DNA from: Aulostomus chinensis
Lineage: Eukaryota; Chordata; Actinopteri; Syngnathiformes; Aulostomidae
NCBI GenBank assembly: GCA_037954235.1
Contig: JBBMOA010000004.1
Location: 11,534,601 to 11,598,600, forward strand
Direction of reading: 5' to 3'
DNA length: 64,000 bases
In this document: piece after piece, positions 13,201 through 23,660 of the stretch
Numbering within the stretch: position 1 is the first letter of the stretch
How the letters are laid out: every line of letters begins with the position of its first letter
Position numbers and translations under genes: made by a program
Notes under the pieces: model-generated
Seen by the model: only the letters and a program-made list of their open reading frames with translations
Databases searched by the model: none
What the model was told of the DNA's origin: nothing

Positions 13201-16200
13201 AGGTTGTAGTGATGTGCTGATGTCGTACTGATGTACTGATGTACTGATGTGCTGATGTTGTACTGATGTTGTACTGATGTGCTGATGTTGTGCTGATGTT
13301 GTACTGATGTACTGATGTTGTGCTGATGTGGTACTGATGTGAGCTGATGTTGTGCTGATGTTGTACTGATGTGCTGATGTTGTGCTGATGTGTGCTGATG
13401 TTGTGCTGATGTGGTACTGATGTGTGCTGATGTGGTACTGATGTGTGCTGATGTTGTACTGATGTGCTGATGTTGTACTGATGTGGTGATGCTGTACTGA
13501 TGTGTGCTGATGTTGTGCTGATGTTGTACTGATGTGTACTGATGTTGTGCTGATGTGGTACTGATGTGTGCTGATGTTGTACTGATGTGCTGATGTTGTA
13601 CTGATGTGCTGATGTTGTACTGATGTGGTGATGCTGTACTGATGTGTGCTGATGTTGTGCTGATGTTGTACTGATGTGCTGATGTGGTACTGATGTGTAC
13701 TGATGTTGTGCTGATGTGGTACTGATGTGTGCTGATGTTGTACTGATGTGCTGATGTTGTACTGATGTGGTGATGCTGTACTGATGTGTGCTGATGTTGT
13801 GCTGATGTTGTACTGATGTGCTGATGTTGTGCTGATGTGGTACTGATGTGTGCTGATGTTGTGCTGATGTTGTACTGATGTGCTGATGTTGTACTGATGT
13901 GCTGATGTGGTACTGATGTGGTACTGATGTGTGCTGATGTTGTGCTGATGTTGTACTGATGTGCTGATGTGGTACTGATGTGTGCTGATGTTGTGCTGAT
14001 GTTGTACTGATGTGCTGTGGTACTGATGTGTGCTGATGTTGTGCTGATGTTGTACTGATGTGCTGATGTTGTACTGATGTGCTGATGTTGGACTGATGTG
14101 CTGATGTTGTGCTGATGTTGGACTGATGTGCTGATGTTGTACTGATGTGTGCTGATGTTGTGCTGATGTTGTACTGATGTGCTGATGTTGGACTGATGTG
14201 CTGATGTTGTACTGATGTGCTGATGTTGGACTGATGTGCTGATGTTGTACTGATGTGTGCTGATGTTGTGCTGATGTTGTACTGATGTGCTGATGTTGTA
14301 CTGATGTGCTGATGTTGTGCTGATGTGGTACTGATGTGTGCTGATGTTGTGCTGATGTGTGCTGATGTGTGCTGATGTTGTACTGATGTGCTGATGTTGT
14401 ACTGATGTGCGGATGTTGTGCTGATGTTGTACTGTTGTGCTGATGTTGTGCTGATGTTGTGCTGATGTGGTACTGATGTGTGCTGATGTTGTGCTGATGT
14501 GTGCTGATGTACTGATGTTGTGCTGATGTGGTACTGATGTGAGCTGATGTTGTGCTGATGTTGTACTGATGTGCGGATGTTGTACTGATGTCGTACTGAT
14601 GTTGTACTGAGGTTGTAGTGATGTGCTGATGTCGTACTGATGTACTGATGTACTGATGTGCTGATGTTGTACTGATGTTGTACTGATGTGCTGATGTTGT
14701 GCTGATGTTGTACTGATGTACTGATGTTGTGCTGATGTGGTACTGATGTGAGCTGATGTTGTGCTGATGTTGTACTGATGTGCTGATGTTGTGCTGATGT
14801 GTGCTGATGTTGTGCTGATGTGGTACTGATGTGTGCTGATGTGGTACTGATGTGTGCTGATGTTGTACTGATGTGCTGATGTTGTACTGATGTGGTGATG
14901 CTGTACTGATGTGTGCTGATGTTGTGCTGATGTTGTACTGATGTGTACTGATGTTGTGCTGATGTGGTACTGATGTGTGCTGATGTTGTACTGATGTGCT
15001 GATGTTGTACTGATGTGCTGATGTTGTACTGATGTGGTGATGCTGTACTGATGTGTGCTGATGTTGTGCTGATGTTGTACTGATGTGCTGATGTGGTACT
15101 GATGTGTACTGATGTTGTGCTGATGTGGTACTGATGTGTGCTGATGTTGTACTGATGTGCTGATGTTGTACTGATGTGGTGATGCTGTACTGATGTGTGC
15201 TGATGTTGTGCTGATGTTGTACTGATGTGCTGATGTTGTGCTGATGTGGTACTGATGTGTGCTGATGTTGTGCTGATGTTGTACTGATGTGCTGATGTTG
15301 TACTGATGTGCTGATGTGGTACTGATGTGGTACTGATGTGTGCTGATGTTGTGCTGATGTTGTACTGATGTGCTGATGTGGTACTGATGTGTGCTGATGT
15401 TGTGCTGATGTTGTACTGATGTGCTGTGGTACTGATGTGTGCTGATGTTGTGCTGATGTTGTACTGATGTGCTGATGTTGTACTGATGTGCTGATGTTGG
15501 ACTGATGTGCTGATGTTGTGCTGATGTTGGACTGATGTGCTGATGTTGTACTGATGTGTGCTGATGTTGTGCTGATGTTGTACTGATGTGCTGATGTTGG
15601 ACTGATGTGCTGATGTTGTACTGATGTGCTGATGTTGGACTGATGTGCTGATGTTGTACTGATGTGTGCTGATGTTGTGCTGATGTTGTACTGATGTGCT
15701 GATGTTGTACTGATGTGCTGATGTTGTGCTGATGTGGTACTGATGTGTGCTGATGTTGTGCTGATGTGTGCTGATGTGTGCTGATGTTGTACTGATGTGC
15801 TGATGTTGTACTGATGTGCGGATGTTGTGCTGATGTTGTACTGTTGTGCTGATGTTGTGCTGATGTTGTGCTGATGTGGTACTGATGTGTGCTGATGTTG
15901 TGCTGATGTGTGCTGATGTACTGATGTTGTGCTGATGTGGTACTGATGTGAGCTGATGTTGTGCTGATGTTGTACTGATGTTGTACTGATGTGCGGATGT
16001 TGTACTGATGTCGTACTGATGTTGTACTGAGGTTGTAGTGATGTGCTGATGTCGTACTGATGTACTGATGTACTGATGTGCTGATGTTGTACTGATGTTG
16101 TACTGATGTGCTGATGTTGTGCTGATGTTGTACTGATGTACTGATGTTGTGCTGATGTGGTACTGATGTGAGCTGATGTTGTGCTGATGTTGTACTGATG

Positions 16201-18116
16201 TGCTGATGTTGTGCTGATGTTGTACTGATGTTTTAGTGATGTTGTGCTGATGTTGTACTGATGTACTGATGTTGTACTGATGTGCTGATGTTGTGCTGAT
16301 GTTGTACTGATGTTGTACTGATGTGCTGATGTTGTACTGATGTTGTACTGATGTTGTGCTGATGTTGTACTGATGTTGTGCTGATGTTGTGCTGATGTGC
16401 TGATGTTGTACTGATGTTGTGCTGCTGTTGTGCTGATGCTGATTGGTGTACTTTGTATATTTGAATGTTGTTCATTCTCTTTTTTTGTGCAACACATGAA
16501 GTTTTCACCCTCTAACTATGAGAACAAAACTACTTCTTAAAGTTGTTCATCCTTTCTTCGCAGTGTTGCTGAATGGATGCAAATTCAACCACACAACCTC
16601 TCTCTGCTAAATGACCTGTTCGTGCCTCTGTAAGCCAATCCCAATCATCGTGGGCGGGGCTGACCTCAGCTCCAGTGATGATAACCCTTGAAACCATGTT
16701 CTGTTTGGGGAACTTAGTTATATATTTATGTTTGTTGCATGTATTTACAACTGCAGTCACGTAAAGAACCAATCAGACCTGGGTTACGATCAAAATCTGT
16801 ACCTAATCTTTGCGTTTCCAGCATGTAGGCGGCTGCTAGCCCGCTAGCTCTGTCGAAGAGCAAAGGGGCAGAGAGTGTAGTCTCATATTACCTGATGGTT
16901 CTCATCTGCAGGCGTACAAATATACTGCAGAAAGCTCAGGACTAACTAAACACGACTGTTCCTCTCGCTGCTTCAAAAAGTTTAAATTAAAATGAATATG
17001 CAAATGAATTTGACAAGCTAACTGCTGCGCGCTAACCCCACTACACTACAGTCAGAGAAAGACCCTGGAGGCGTCAAACCATGGCATCGTGCTTGCTGCT
17101 AAATTATGCATGAACTTCATTTGTGATGTCACAAATCCTGCTTGTAGGACCGCCCCTTGACGGTCTCCTCTCGTCCAACGCTGCACCTCTCATTCTTTCC
17201 AGTAAAGCCATCAACACTTCGCTGCAGGACCGTGAACACGCCAGAGTTATGACTCCTGGGGAACTTTAACTTTCTTACACATAAACACAGCTTCCATCAG
17301 TCAACATCAGCTGATGCAGATTTATGACTGTTAATGATTAAGTATGAGGTTATACCACACATATTCCGAATTAGGACCGTCCCTGGTGTCAGTTGTTCAG
17401 TTTGGGTTTCAATCCGGTGTTGTGTCTGCACTAAATCACAGCCACATGGAGGAGAAAAGGCATGAAATGTAGCTGAGAGCTGTGACGCCTCCTCTAAGAG
17501 CTGGAAGCCTGGAGGCATTCTTCTGTTGAAGCTCGCGGCAAATCAGAGGAAGAGAAGCAGATAAACGCAGGTGCGCTGGAGAAGAGCCGAATATCTTACA
17601 GACGAAGACTCGCGTCTCTTCTTCGTGCTTGTCTGAATAAAAAAGGTGAAGGAATGTCTTCCATCTTTACAACCACATGACTCCTCATATTTCCCCCTCC
17701 CCCGAATTCCATCCATTCTGCTGTTGGTTTTTAACATTTTACACATATTTGAAGATTTTGCAGGCTTTTTGTTGCCCATTGGAGTGACGTCAGCTGTTTG
17801 CCCTCATCTATTCACTGCCAGCTTCTATTGTACCTGGAATGTTCTGGTTATCACATCTCTTTCACTCATGTTGCCTTGAAAACACGTTGAATTAGTGGTT
17901 TAATCATCACATCATCTTTTCCTTCTTTTTCTTATATCTTTCAATCTTGATAAAAGCAGAGTCATTTGAAGAATTTGCCCTGGAGGATAAAGTGGTGCTA
18001 ATCACATGCAACATCATTCTGAGGCTCATAAAGTGGAGGTTTACCCCGGTGCCTTGCTCTTCTGTGCCTGCGTCTGGGCTGTGGGTCCCGTTGATCCTCT
18101 TGTAAGCTGCGTCCAT
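276..18116 (-). CDS. pah: phenylalanine-4-hydroxylase gene, 12 coding exons in window (3' end missing)
   Basis: Tetrahydrobiopterin- and iron-dependent monooxygenase that converts L-phenylalanine to L-tyrosine in the cytosol. The exons at 18045-18116, 11393-11515, 7594-7777, 4271-4359, 3633-3700, 2488-2684, 1801-1936, 1646-1715, 1466-1522, 1079-1174, 496-629 and 276-391 sum to 1342 nt (447 codons plus one base) and keep frame through every GT-AG junction. Order: regulatory ACT domain (exons 2-3, with FSLKEEVGALA and LTHIESRPS), catalytic domain (exons 4-11), start of the tetramerisation tail (exon 12). Iron ligands are visible as the two His of CHELLGH and the Glu of TVEFGL. Residue choices (VYRARRK, GFRLRPVAG, IRHGSKP) fit PAH rather than tyrosine or tryptophan hydroxylase. 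Exons 3-12 match human exon lengths. The final exon, about 44 coding nt in human, was not found in bases 1-275 and should lie further left. Intron 1 is 6.5 kb, mostly minisatellite; the 3' introns are 85-950 bp. Confidence 0.96.
496..629 (-). CDS. pah: pah exon 11
   Basis: 134 nt from GTCTTCTAG to AG|GTATGA. It encodes YCLTDKPKLLPFDPEKTS, YPITEYQPVYFIAESFEDAK and EKV, with an Arg codon split to exon 12. It closes the catalytic core. Confidence 0.97.
1079..1174 (-). CDS. pah: pah exon 10, third iron ligand
   Basis: 96 nt, 32 codons: VYWFTVEFGLCKQGSEIKAY then GAGLLSSFGELK. The Glu of TVEFGL is the third iron ligand (Glu330 in human). Acceptor CTGTTCGCAG, donor AAG|GTAAGC. Confidence 0.98.
1466..1522 (-). 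CDS. pah: pah exon 9
   Basis: 57 nt, 19 whole codons: EIGLASLGAPDEYIEKLAT. Acceptor GGTTAG, consensus donor GTAAGT. Length and phase equal human exon 9. Confidence 0.98.
1646..1715 (-). CDS. pah: pah exon 8, two iron-binding histidines
   Basis: 70 nt, acceptor TATTATAG, donor CAG|GTACCT. It encodes DICHELLGHVPLFADHSFAQ then FSQ. The two His of CHELLGH are the first two ligands of the catalytic iron (His285 and His290 in human). The Asp of the preceding EPD is also conserved. Confidence 0.98.
1801..1936 (-). CDS. pah: pah exon 7
   Basis: 136 nt from CTGCTGCAG to CC|GTGAGT. It encodes CTGFRLRPVAGLLSSRDF, LAFRVFHSTQYIRHGSK and TYTPEP. This is the substrate-pocket segment that in human carries many phenylketonuria positions. 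Where human has FHCTQ this gene reads FHSTQ, a conservative Cys to Ser change. Confidence 0.98.
2130..2440. repeat. dispersed repeat with GCTAAGCTAA motifs in pah intron 6
   Basis: Three loosely similar blocks carry GCTAAGCTAA followed by an ACCATCAGCTG-like phrase (about 2192, 2262 and 2330). The family was not identified. Confidence 0.4.
2488..2684 (-). CDS. pah: pah exon 6
   Basis: 197 nt, the same as human exon 6, with acceptor TTTGTGCCAG and consensus donor T|GTGAGT. It encodes HGQTIPRVEYTEEEKVTWG and, further on, LYPTHACHEHNRVFPLLEKY and IPQLEDVSRFLQ, part of the catalytic domain that forms the pterin-binding wall. Confidence 0.98.
2918..3302. mobile_element. degenerate hAT-like MITE in pah intron 5
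   Basis: The phrase GTTCAGACTG near the left end (about 2932) returns inverted as CAGTCTGAAC near the right end (about 3282). Such ends and the internal 'gatcc/tgatcc' phrases resemble non-autonomous hAT elements of fish. The copy is worn, no duplication was seen, and the boundaries are approximate. Confidence 0.35.
3633..3700 (-). CDS. pah: pah exon 5
   Basis: 68 nt encoding GFTDPVYRARRKEFADIAYN then YR, ending in a His codon split CA|C with exon 6. The donor is CA|GTAATG. The acceptor is odd: the sequence before it is GTCCAG preceded directly by about 41 TG dinucleotides, so an ordinary polypyrimidine tract is missing. Because 68 is not a multiple of three, loss of this exon would shift the frame. 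Confidence 0.97.
3705..3786. repeat. (CA)41 microsatellite touching the pah exon 5 acceptor
   Basis: About 41 uninterrupted CA units. Read on the pah strand this is (TG)n ending four bases before exon 5. A branch-point-like ATCTAAC lies on the far side of the tract, near 3801-3807 on the plus strand, about 100 nt from the acceptor. Confidence 0.97.
4177..4218. repeat. (CA)21 microsatellite in pah intron 4
   Basis: A pure CA run with a CACAAACA lead-in. On the transcribed strand it is a TG tract about 52 nt downstream of the exon 4 donor. Confidence 0.97.
4271..4359 (-). CDS. pah: pah exon 4
   Basis: 89 nt from TCTCCAG to CCG|GTAAGG. It encodes (V)PWFPNDIQDLDRFAN then QILSYGSELDADHP, the beginning of the catalytic domain. 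The split Val codon is completed with the last G of exon 3. It ends in phase 0, as in human. A TG tract starts 52 nt into the intron that follows. Confidence 0.97.
5053..5076. repeat. (GAT)n trinucleotide run
   Basis: About eight perfect GAT/ATG units in pah intron 3. Confidence 0.9.
5984..6314 (+). mobile_element. tRNA-related SINE-like element, copy 1
   Basis: It starts GGCAGCACAGAGGTGCAGTG, with a box A-like GCAGTGGTCAGC and a clear box B GGTTCGAGTTC (6036-6046), and ends in GGAT/ATGG repeats. It is flanked by a perfect 13-bp direct repeat, AGGTCACTGAAAG, at 5971-5983 and 6315-6327. This supports retroposition. Three more copies lie in the window in the opposite orientation. No protein is encoded. 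It sits in pah intron 3. Confidence 0.85.
6957..7515. repeat. 11-bp minisatellite in pah intron 3
   Basis: About 50 units of an 11-mer of the form TAGCCTCATAT with variants (TAGCCTCCTAT, TAGCATCATAT, AAGCCTCATAG). Variant units recur in groups of three to four, indicating higher-order copying. Confidence 0.95.
7594..7777 (-). CDS. pah: pah exon 3, ACT regulatory domain
   Basis: 184 nt, phase 0 start and phase 1 end, flanked by CTCTGCAG and GTGAGG. It encodes EKGINLTHIESRPSRNNKD, then YEFFINVDSS and HVHELSRNKQKDT. THIESRPS is a hallmark of the PAH regulatory domain. Its length equals human exon 3. The minisatellite of intron 3 begins about 80 bp downstream in the direction of transcription. 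Confidence 0.97.
7778..11392 (-). other. pah intron 2
   Basis: No second gene seen. The stretch around 10530-10710 repeats GCTTAGTTAACNATTA-type phrases and resembles a dispersed AT-rich fish repeat. The remainder is unremarkable. Confidence 0.7.
11393..11515 (-). CDS. pah: pah exon 2, start of ACT regulatory domain
   Basis: 41 codons, phase 0 at both ends, with acceptor CTTTTTTTTTTCAG and donor GAG|GTACAT. It begins RRRRGSMYLEEE and continues to IFSLKEEVGALARALRLFE, the first strand and helix of the ACT domain of aromatic amino acid hydroxylases. The R-R-G-S motif is a good protein kinase A site and sits about where human PAH has its regulatory Ser16. The exon is 15 nt longer than human exon 2 (123 against 108). 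Confidence 0.93.
11688..16445. repeat. 4.7-kb minisatellite with 1409-bp higher-order period in pah intron 1
   Basis: Built from 8-12 bp variants of CTGATGTTGTA, CTGATGTG and CTGATGTGTG. Marker variants repeat at exact spacing. TGGTGATGCT occurs at 12075, 12217, 12359, then 13484, 13626, 13768, then 14893, 15035, 15177: a 142-bp block three times within a 1409-bp block three times. TGTGCTGTGG at 12602, 14011 and 15420 gives the same 1409. The third copy has an 11-bp insertion near 15970. On the minus strand nearly all stop codons are absent, which creates a 1619-codon open frame rich in His, Ser, Thr and Gln; this is a result of the repeat motif. Confidence 0.97.
18045..18116 (-). CDS. pah: pah exon 1 (candidate first coding exon)
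   Basis: Reading from the ATG at 18116, 24 codons (MDAAYKRINGTHSPDAG then TEEQGTG) run to a GGG|GTAAAC donor in phase 0, which is what exon 2 needs. The start context is AGGATGG, with a purine at -3 and G at +4. The N-terminus of PAH is poorly conserved, so the call rests on frame, splice site, size (human exon 1 codes 20 residues) and position upstream of exon 2. A different first exon elsewhere in the 6.5-kb intron or further upstream cannot be excluded. Confidence 0.6.
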
Positions 18117-19368
18117 CCTCTGTCCTTCAGGTGAACGGTCTGCGCTGATGTTGAACTGTTGAGCTTTGGTGCTGTTTGTCTGAGCGCCTCTTCTTTTTTA
18201 AAGCCGGGTCACGTGACACCACACACCCCCGCCCCCCGCCCCCACCCTGAGCATGGTCTGTCACGGGACGGTTGTGAAACAGACATTTTTCCTCATGTGG
18301 TTCATGTTGTCCGCCGCTGGTCTGAGGTTAGACGAGGTATTGACACGTATGTTAATTATGAACATGTTCACAACTCTCAACTTGAACGTCTGAAACCAAC
18401 TCTGCTTGGGAGAAAAAAAGGGTTCCGCACCACAGCTGGAGGGTCTTTTGGGGTCCCGCAGGTCTAACGTGGAAACAATGATAATTTGGCAGCATTTTCA
18501 AGCTAATTAGTTCCACTTTTTACTGTGATGTTGTACAACCAATCAGAATGTTCAGTGTGCTGTTGGTCCGATTATTGCCGTGTCAAAGGGCAGGGCCGGA
18601 GCCAAGAATCCAGGAGCGCTCACGGGCCCACATTTCTACACTCCAATAAAATCACAACCTCCTTAAAATAGAAATCAAAGAACAAAAGCACCATTTTTTT
18701 TTAGATGCAAACCTTTTATTTTCTCTCAAAATGTCCTCATGTTTGGATAATTTGCAGCCAAATCATTTATAACATGAAGGAGGAAAAATGCCTCCTTTTT
18801 TTTTTTACTTTTCCCTCCACAGAGGTTCTACATGTTTAAACTTGTGTTTATTTATTTGTTTGTTTGTGTGGGAACAGATACAAGGTGGAGGGGTGAAGCA
18901 CGGGCCCAGGAGGACGGCACGCTGAGGCCGATCCGCCCCTCAGTGACGGGCGCTCGAGTGCCCCCCCGGTTAATGATTGAGAACCTTGAGATCGGCGGTG
19001 CTGGTTGTCGATACGTCCTTTCAAAGGGACACGTGTCCCTCAGTTCCTGATTCTTTATTCCAGGTAGAACCACAAATATGTCACCTCCCTTCACTACCCG
19101 ATTGAGAGTCACTCTATATTTAGCTGCCGCATCACATAAACACATTAAAAATAAACATTTTTGTCAACATATTCCCACCGTTTATTTTTTAAATCCTACA
19201 TAAATTGCCGTAAGTAAGGATGCTTATTCTGCCTTGTGACAGTCTCAACCAATGACATTGAGAGGAACAACTGATGCTACGCCTGATTTAGCCCCAAAGC
19301 CACCAAAGTCCATGTTTTCGGCCTTATTTTTATTCAACAAACACACGCTTGACGAAAACTCATTCGCT

Positions 19369-19371
<3 letters not shown>

Positions 19372-19421
<50 letters not shown>
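19372..19421. repeat. (CA)25 microsatellite
   Basis: Uninterrupted CA run in the region upstream of pah. Confidence 0.97.
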
Positions 19422-19422
<1 letters not shown>

Positions 19423-20240
19423 AGCGACAGCTTTGTAGGCAAACACGGGACATAACTCTGCTCATTCTCTCACAAATTCAACTGCGTTTGTGCATAACAG
19501 AAAAAATGTACCAGTAATCTTGATATGTGAGGCGCTCTAAACTGGGAATATACCAGTTCCTGCCAGCAGGTGTAGCCAAAAGGTCAGAATCATGTTTTCA
19601 TCTCTTATGGCGTTAATTAGCTCTGATTACTGAGGATCAGCAGCGTTTCCTGCAGCATGGAAAAAAACTCACGGTGATAAAAGTGTTCACCTTTCACCTG
19701 AGGACACAAAAACTCTTCATTTCAGATTTGTATTTTTTTACACTGTAAAACCATCTAAAGTTAAAATGTCAAAGTTGTCGAGGATTTACGTCCCTTTGTT
19801 GGCACGACGCTTGGGTCACTCAAGGATCATTACAGGACGAGCATGAAAGGGAAATTTCTCTGTATTCCTCTTAGAGAAATATATTTCTCTTTGTCTTTTA
19901 AAAGAAAAACAAAACAAAAAACAACAGGATGACTATCAAGGAGGAAGCCGACATGGCCGCTGGGATGTTCGAACTGTTCTCATCATGTGCATAAGAATAA
20001 AAGGCTCCTTCACGCCAGCGCTGACTGCTCTCATTCTCTTGGTTCAGCCGGACGCATGAGAGCACTCCTCAATGAACTACACCTCCCTTTAAATCTGTGT
20101 TGGGAAAATGATCCTGTTTTCTGCCCTTCAGGTTTGGTTCCCCGTAGGCAGCAGGCAGGTTTGCACGACTGACTGGCAGCTGACCTCCTGCCCAACAAGA
20201 CTTTTGACTTCCAAGGGGGAAAAAAAATCAGATTTAAAGT

Positions 20241-20627
20241 CCATCCATCCATCCATCCATCCATCCATCCATCCATCTTCTACTGGATATCCTGTTAAGG
20301 GTCACCAGGGGGATGGGGGTGGGGTGGAGCCTATCACAGCAGCCTTCACCGTGGACGGGTCACCAGTCCATGGCAGGCCAACACATAGAGACAGACAACC
20401 ATTGGCTCTCCCAGCCACACCTACAGTCAATTTAGAGTCTGGATTAACCTCGTCCCCTCTTGATGTCTTTGGACTGTGGAGGAAGCTGGAGTACCAGAGA
20501 GAACCCAGCAGGAACAGGGAGAACATGCAGACTCACACAGAGAGACCCTGTGTTCCAGCCGGGGCTCCACCCACAACCCTCTTGTTGTGAGGGGACAGTG
20601 CTGACCACTGCATCATCGTGCAGCCCC
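20241..20627 (-). mobile_element. SINE-like element, copy 2
   Basis: Reverse-oriented copy of the family at 5984: (CCAT)n at the left, then the complements of the body, ending in the complement of the tRNA-like head. It is flanked by near-identical 11-mers AGATTTAAAGT (20230-20240) and AGATTCAAAGT (20628-20638), a duplication with one mismatch. Confidence 0.85.
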
Positions 20628-23083
20628 AGATTCAAAGTTAAAAAAAAAAACCAAAAACACCACATGAAGCATCTCCTTTATTCTGAAACCTGCTGAAATT
20701 TGGGTTCTTATCGCAGCCTCATTTATTGTAAACTCAATTTGCTCTTGGATCCTAAACTATTTCTGACCAATGAGGACCAGAGGAGGAGTGGTCAGAGAAG
20801 ACTGGACAAGGAGAGGATCTTATTTTGAAATTCCAGAAATCTTTGAAATTAAAAGAAAGCATCATCAAGTGTCATTTTTTTTGCTCAGATTGAGGTTGAG
20901 CGTTGTCCAACCTGACGCTGAGGGGAGCAACAGGTGCCACACGGGGGCAGCGTAGGCTTGGTAAACGCCCAGATGCACATGATGAAGAAGCAGCTGAGGG
21001 GAGCTGATGTCTCTGTCAGGAAAACAAGTGACAGGCGGATAAACTGATGGGTTCGTCCAGTGGAGGACAACAGGACACCAGAGGAAACTGTCCATCTCCA
21101 CGCGGTGACTATTAGAACTTCATGATCATCCCCCAGTACACACTTTACTACAAAACTCAGATTGTTCAAGCACAACAATGTCAGGGAACTGCAAAATGAT
21201 CAAACCCCAGCAGCTGTGACGGTGCGTACACACACAGATACTGTAATGGGCCCCCAACTGTATGAGTGGTTGTCTTTTACTTCAGTACCTCCAATACTCT
21301 GCGTCTGACTTTCTGACTTTCTGTTTCCTCTGAAGATTTCCGCAGAAGCTTTGAAAGCACCTGACTGACTTCTGCCTTTAATGCACGCCGGCGGCAAAAC
21401 AGCACGACGACTCTGAGCCGGAGCACCGATGACGGCCATCTGTCAGTGAGGTAACGTGGCTAAAACCTGAAAAAAGTGGACTCCGATTTTTGAAAATCTC
21501 CAAGTCTGCAGGGGAAACCCACCTGTACTCAGGTGAACTGTGAAATTGGTTTTCCAAAGTTCAAAAGGTCACAACGGCAGCACAATATATGAATGAAAAG
21601 TAGGTAAAAGTGTGATTGATGAAAATCTGTGTTGTTTCACTAAATGTTAGGGACACGCACACACAGATAAGATGCTATGAAAGACAAACGTAATTAAATT
21701 AAAATATTCAACAGCAGAAGCATTCAGGAATCTTGGATATTTGAGAACTTGTCTGCCACGGCGCTCATGAAGAGAACAGCTGCGCTGGTCTCCAGTGCGA
21801 CGCGCCAGTGTGGGACGTGTTTCTGATGATGGGCTGATAAACGCTCCCGGCCTTCCTCGGTGCTCCCTCGTATTGTTCGGGGGATGAGAGCTCCCTACTG
21901 CGTCATTTACTGCTCATTTATCGGGAGAAGTGGTGCAGCGGGCGCCAACAATGGCTGCCTCCGTAGGGCCTCAGACTCATTCACACGCTGGAGCTCCGGC
22001 TCACTCTGCTGTTGAGCCAGATGCAAGACCAGCGTGGCTTCAGGCTGCAAGGAATTCTTTTTGTTTTTGTTTTTTTTGTACAGGTCGCAGCTGCCTTCAC
22101 TGTAAAAAATAGACTTTATTTTTGTTTTGACACAATTATGCAAGAAGTTCTTTGCACAAAGTGCAAAACTGCTGTTGAGAAGGTGACTTGTGAGGGGGTG
22201 GCGGGGGTTCTTAGAGATGAGAATGTGTCGTAGAGTCGCGAGCTTCCTAATTGTGTTTTCATGAGACGTGCTTGATTAATGGACTTGTTGATAGACGTCC
22301 TGTGAGTCTTGTCCACATGTTCGCTGTCCGCAGGGGTGCTGAAGAATCTGCTCCGGCCTTCCAGCAGTATTGTAGAGGCCCTTTTCTGAGGGAGGAAGGA
22401 GGGGGGAGGAAGAAAAGGAGCTGAGAAAAGAGAATGAAACTTTGGGGTTGCTGTAAAGGGGAGTGAATGAGAGCGGGGGCCGTGCAGCCCGCCACATGGG
22501 CCGTTCTCACTGGGCATAATGGAGGCTTTTCTGTGCTTCTTAACCCCCTTGTTGCACGCTGGGAACGGGCAGCCGTCCGCCTGCCGCTCTTAACAGACAC
22601 GCTCAAACACACTCACCCCTTGGATAATTGAATTTTACACCCAGGAAAGTCACCCCCGTCCCTGGACCACATCCCCGCTACACGTGGCCCTGACAGGAAC
22701 TCTCCCAGGATCCACATCTCAACCAGGGAGGCTCACGGTCAGGCCCGGCGTCACCGAGTGACTTGAGAATATGAGCGGGGCCACGGTACCAGGAAGATGC
22801 TTATTTTTAGGGACCCCTTCCTGAGCTACTTTAGCGTGTTTCACACGTCTCGATGCATCCTTATTGACGTCTTCTGCTGAGAAGAGAAATCAATACTTAC
22901 CAGCGACGAAACTAGAAGCTACACAGCGGTATGACATCATCAGATCCAGATCCAGTTCCCGATCATTTCCAAATTGTAGTCAGTGGTTCCCCAACCTCGG
23001 TTAATCTCGGTACCAAATGTCACTGAAGTCCATCCACACATTTTTGAGTTATTTCACCAACAGCCAAACCAACACCAGTGATG

Positions 23084-23660
23084 GTACGGAGGCCCGGAGC
23101 GGCCGTATTTATGACACAGTTAAATAAATTTGTGTCCACAAGACATAACTTGGTTCCTCAATTTAATCATTTTGTAGTGACAAGAGGAAACTAGTGTTAA
23201 CTTTAGTGAGTTATTTTGAGGCCACAAGATATAACTTGTTCCCACAGTTTAACCAAAGTGTGGGAACAAGTCATCTTTTTATCTCATGGCCGCAAATTAA
23301 ACAAGCACATGGAGGGAAGATGTTTTTTTTACATATATACTGTGGCCACAGATTCATTTAATTTTGATGTAGGAAACAATTTGCATTTTTTACTCAAAAC
23401 AAATAAATTGAAGGGAAATATTATACCTCCTGGACATGACATGTAAGTTCTATCTTGAAGACTTAAAAAGAGTAAGTCTTTCGAGGGTATAAACTATATC
23501 TTGTTCCCCCCAAATTAATTTAAGAGATGTATCTACTTGCCTCAAAGTCGCACAATTTAGGGAGCAAGTTTTTATTTGTGGCCTCAAAATATCCAACGTG
23601 AAGTGAGGTCCAAAAATATATGTATTATTTTCTTTCATGGCCACAAGACATTTATTTTTT
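23084..23660. repeat. cluster of diverged 'ACTTGTTCC / TGTGGCC' repeats
   Basis: Phrases such as ATAACTTG(G/T)TCC, GGCCACAAGA and their complements recur in both orientations across about 570 bp. It looks like an old tandem or palindromic dispersed repeat; no family was assigned. Confidence 0.45.

Noticed and set aside
11638..16497. 1619-codon minus-strand open frame rich in His, Gln, Ser and Thr
   Set aside because: It lies wholly in a minisatellite whose motif lacks stop codons in every minus-strand frame, and it sits inside pah intron 1 between phase-matched exons.
20108..20590. 160-codon open frame and similar ones at 24294, 33122 and 6130
   Set aside because: They overlap SINE copies, which do not code for protein.
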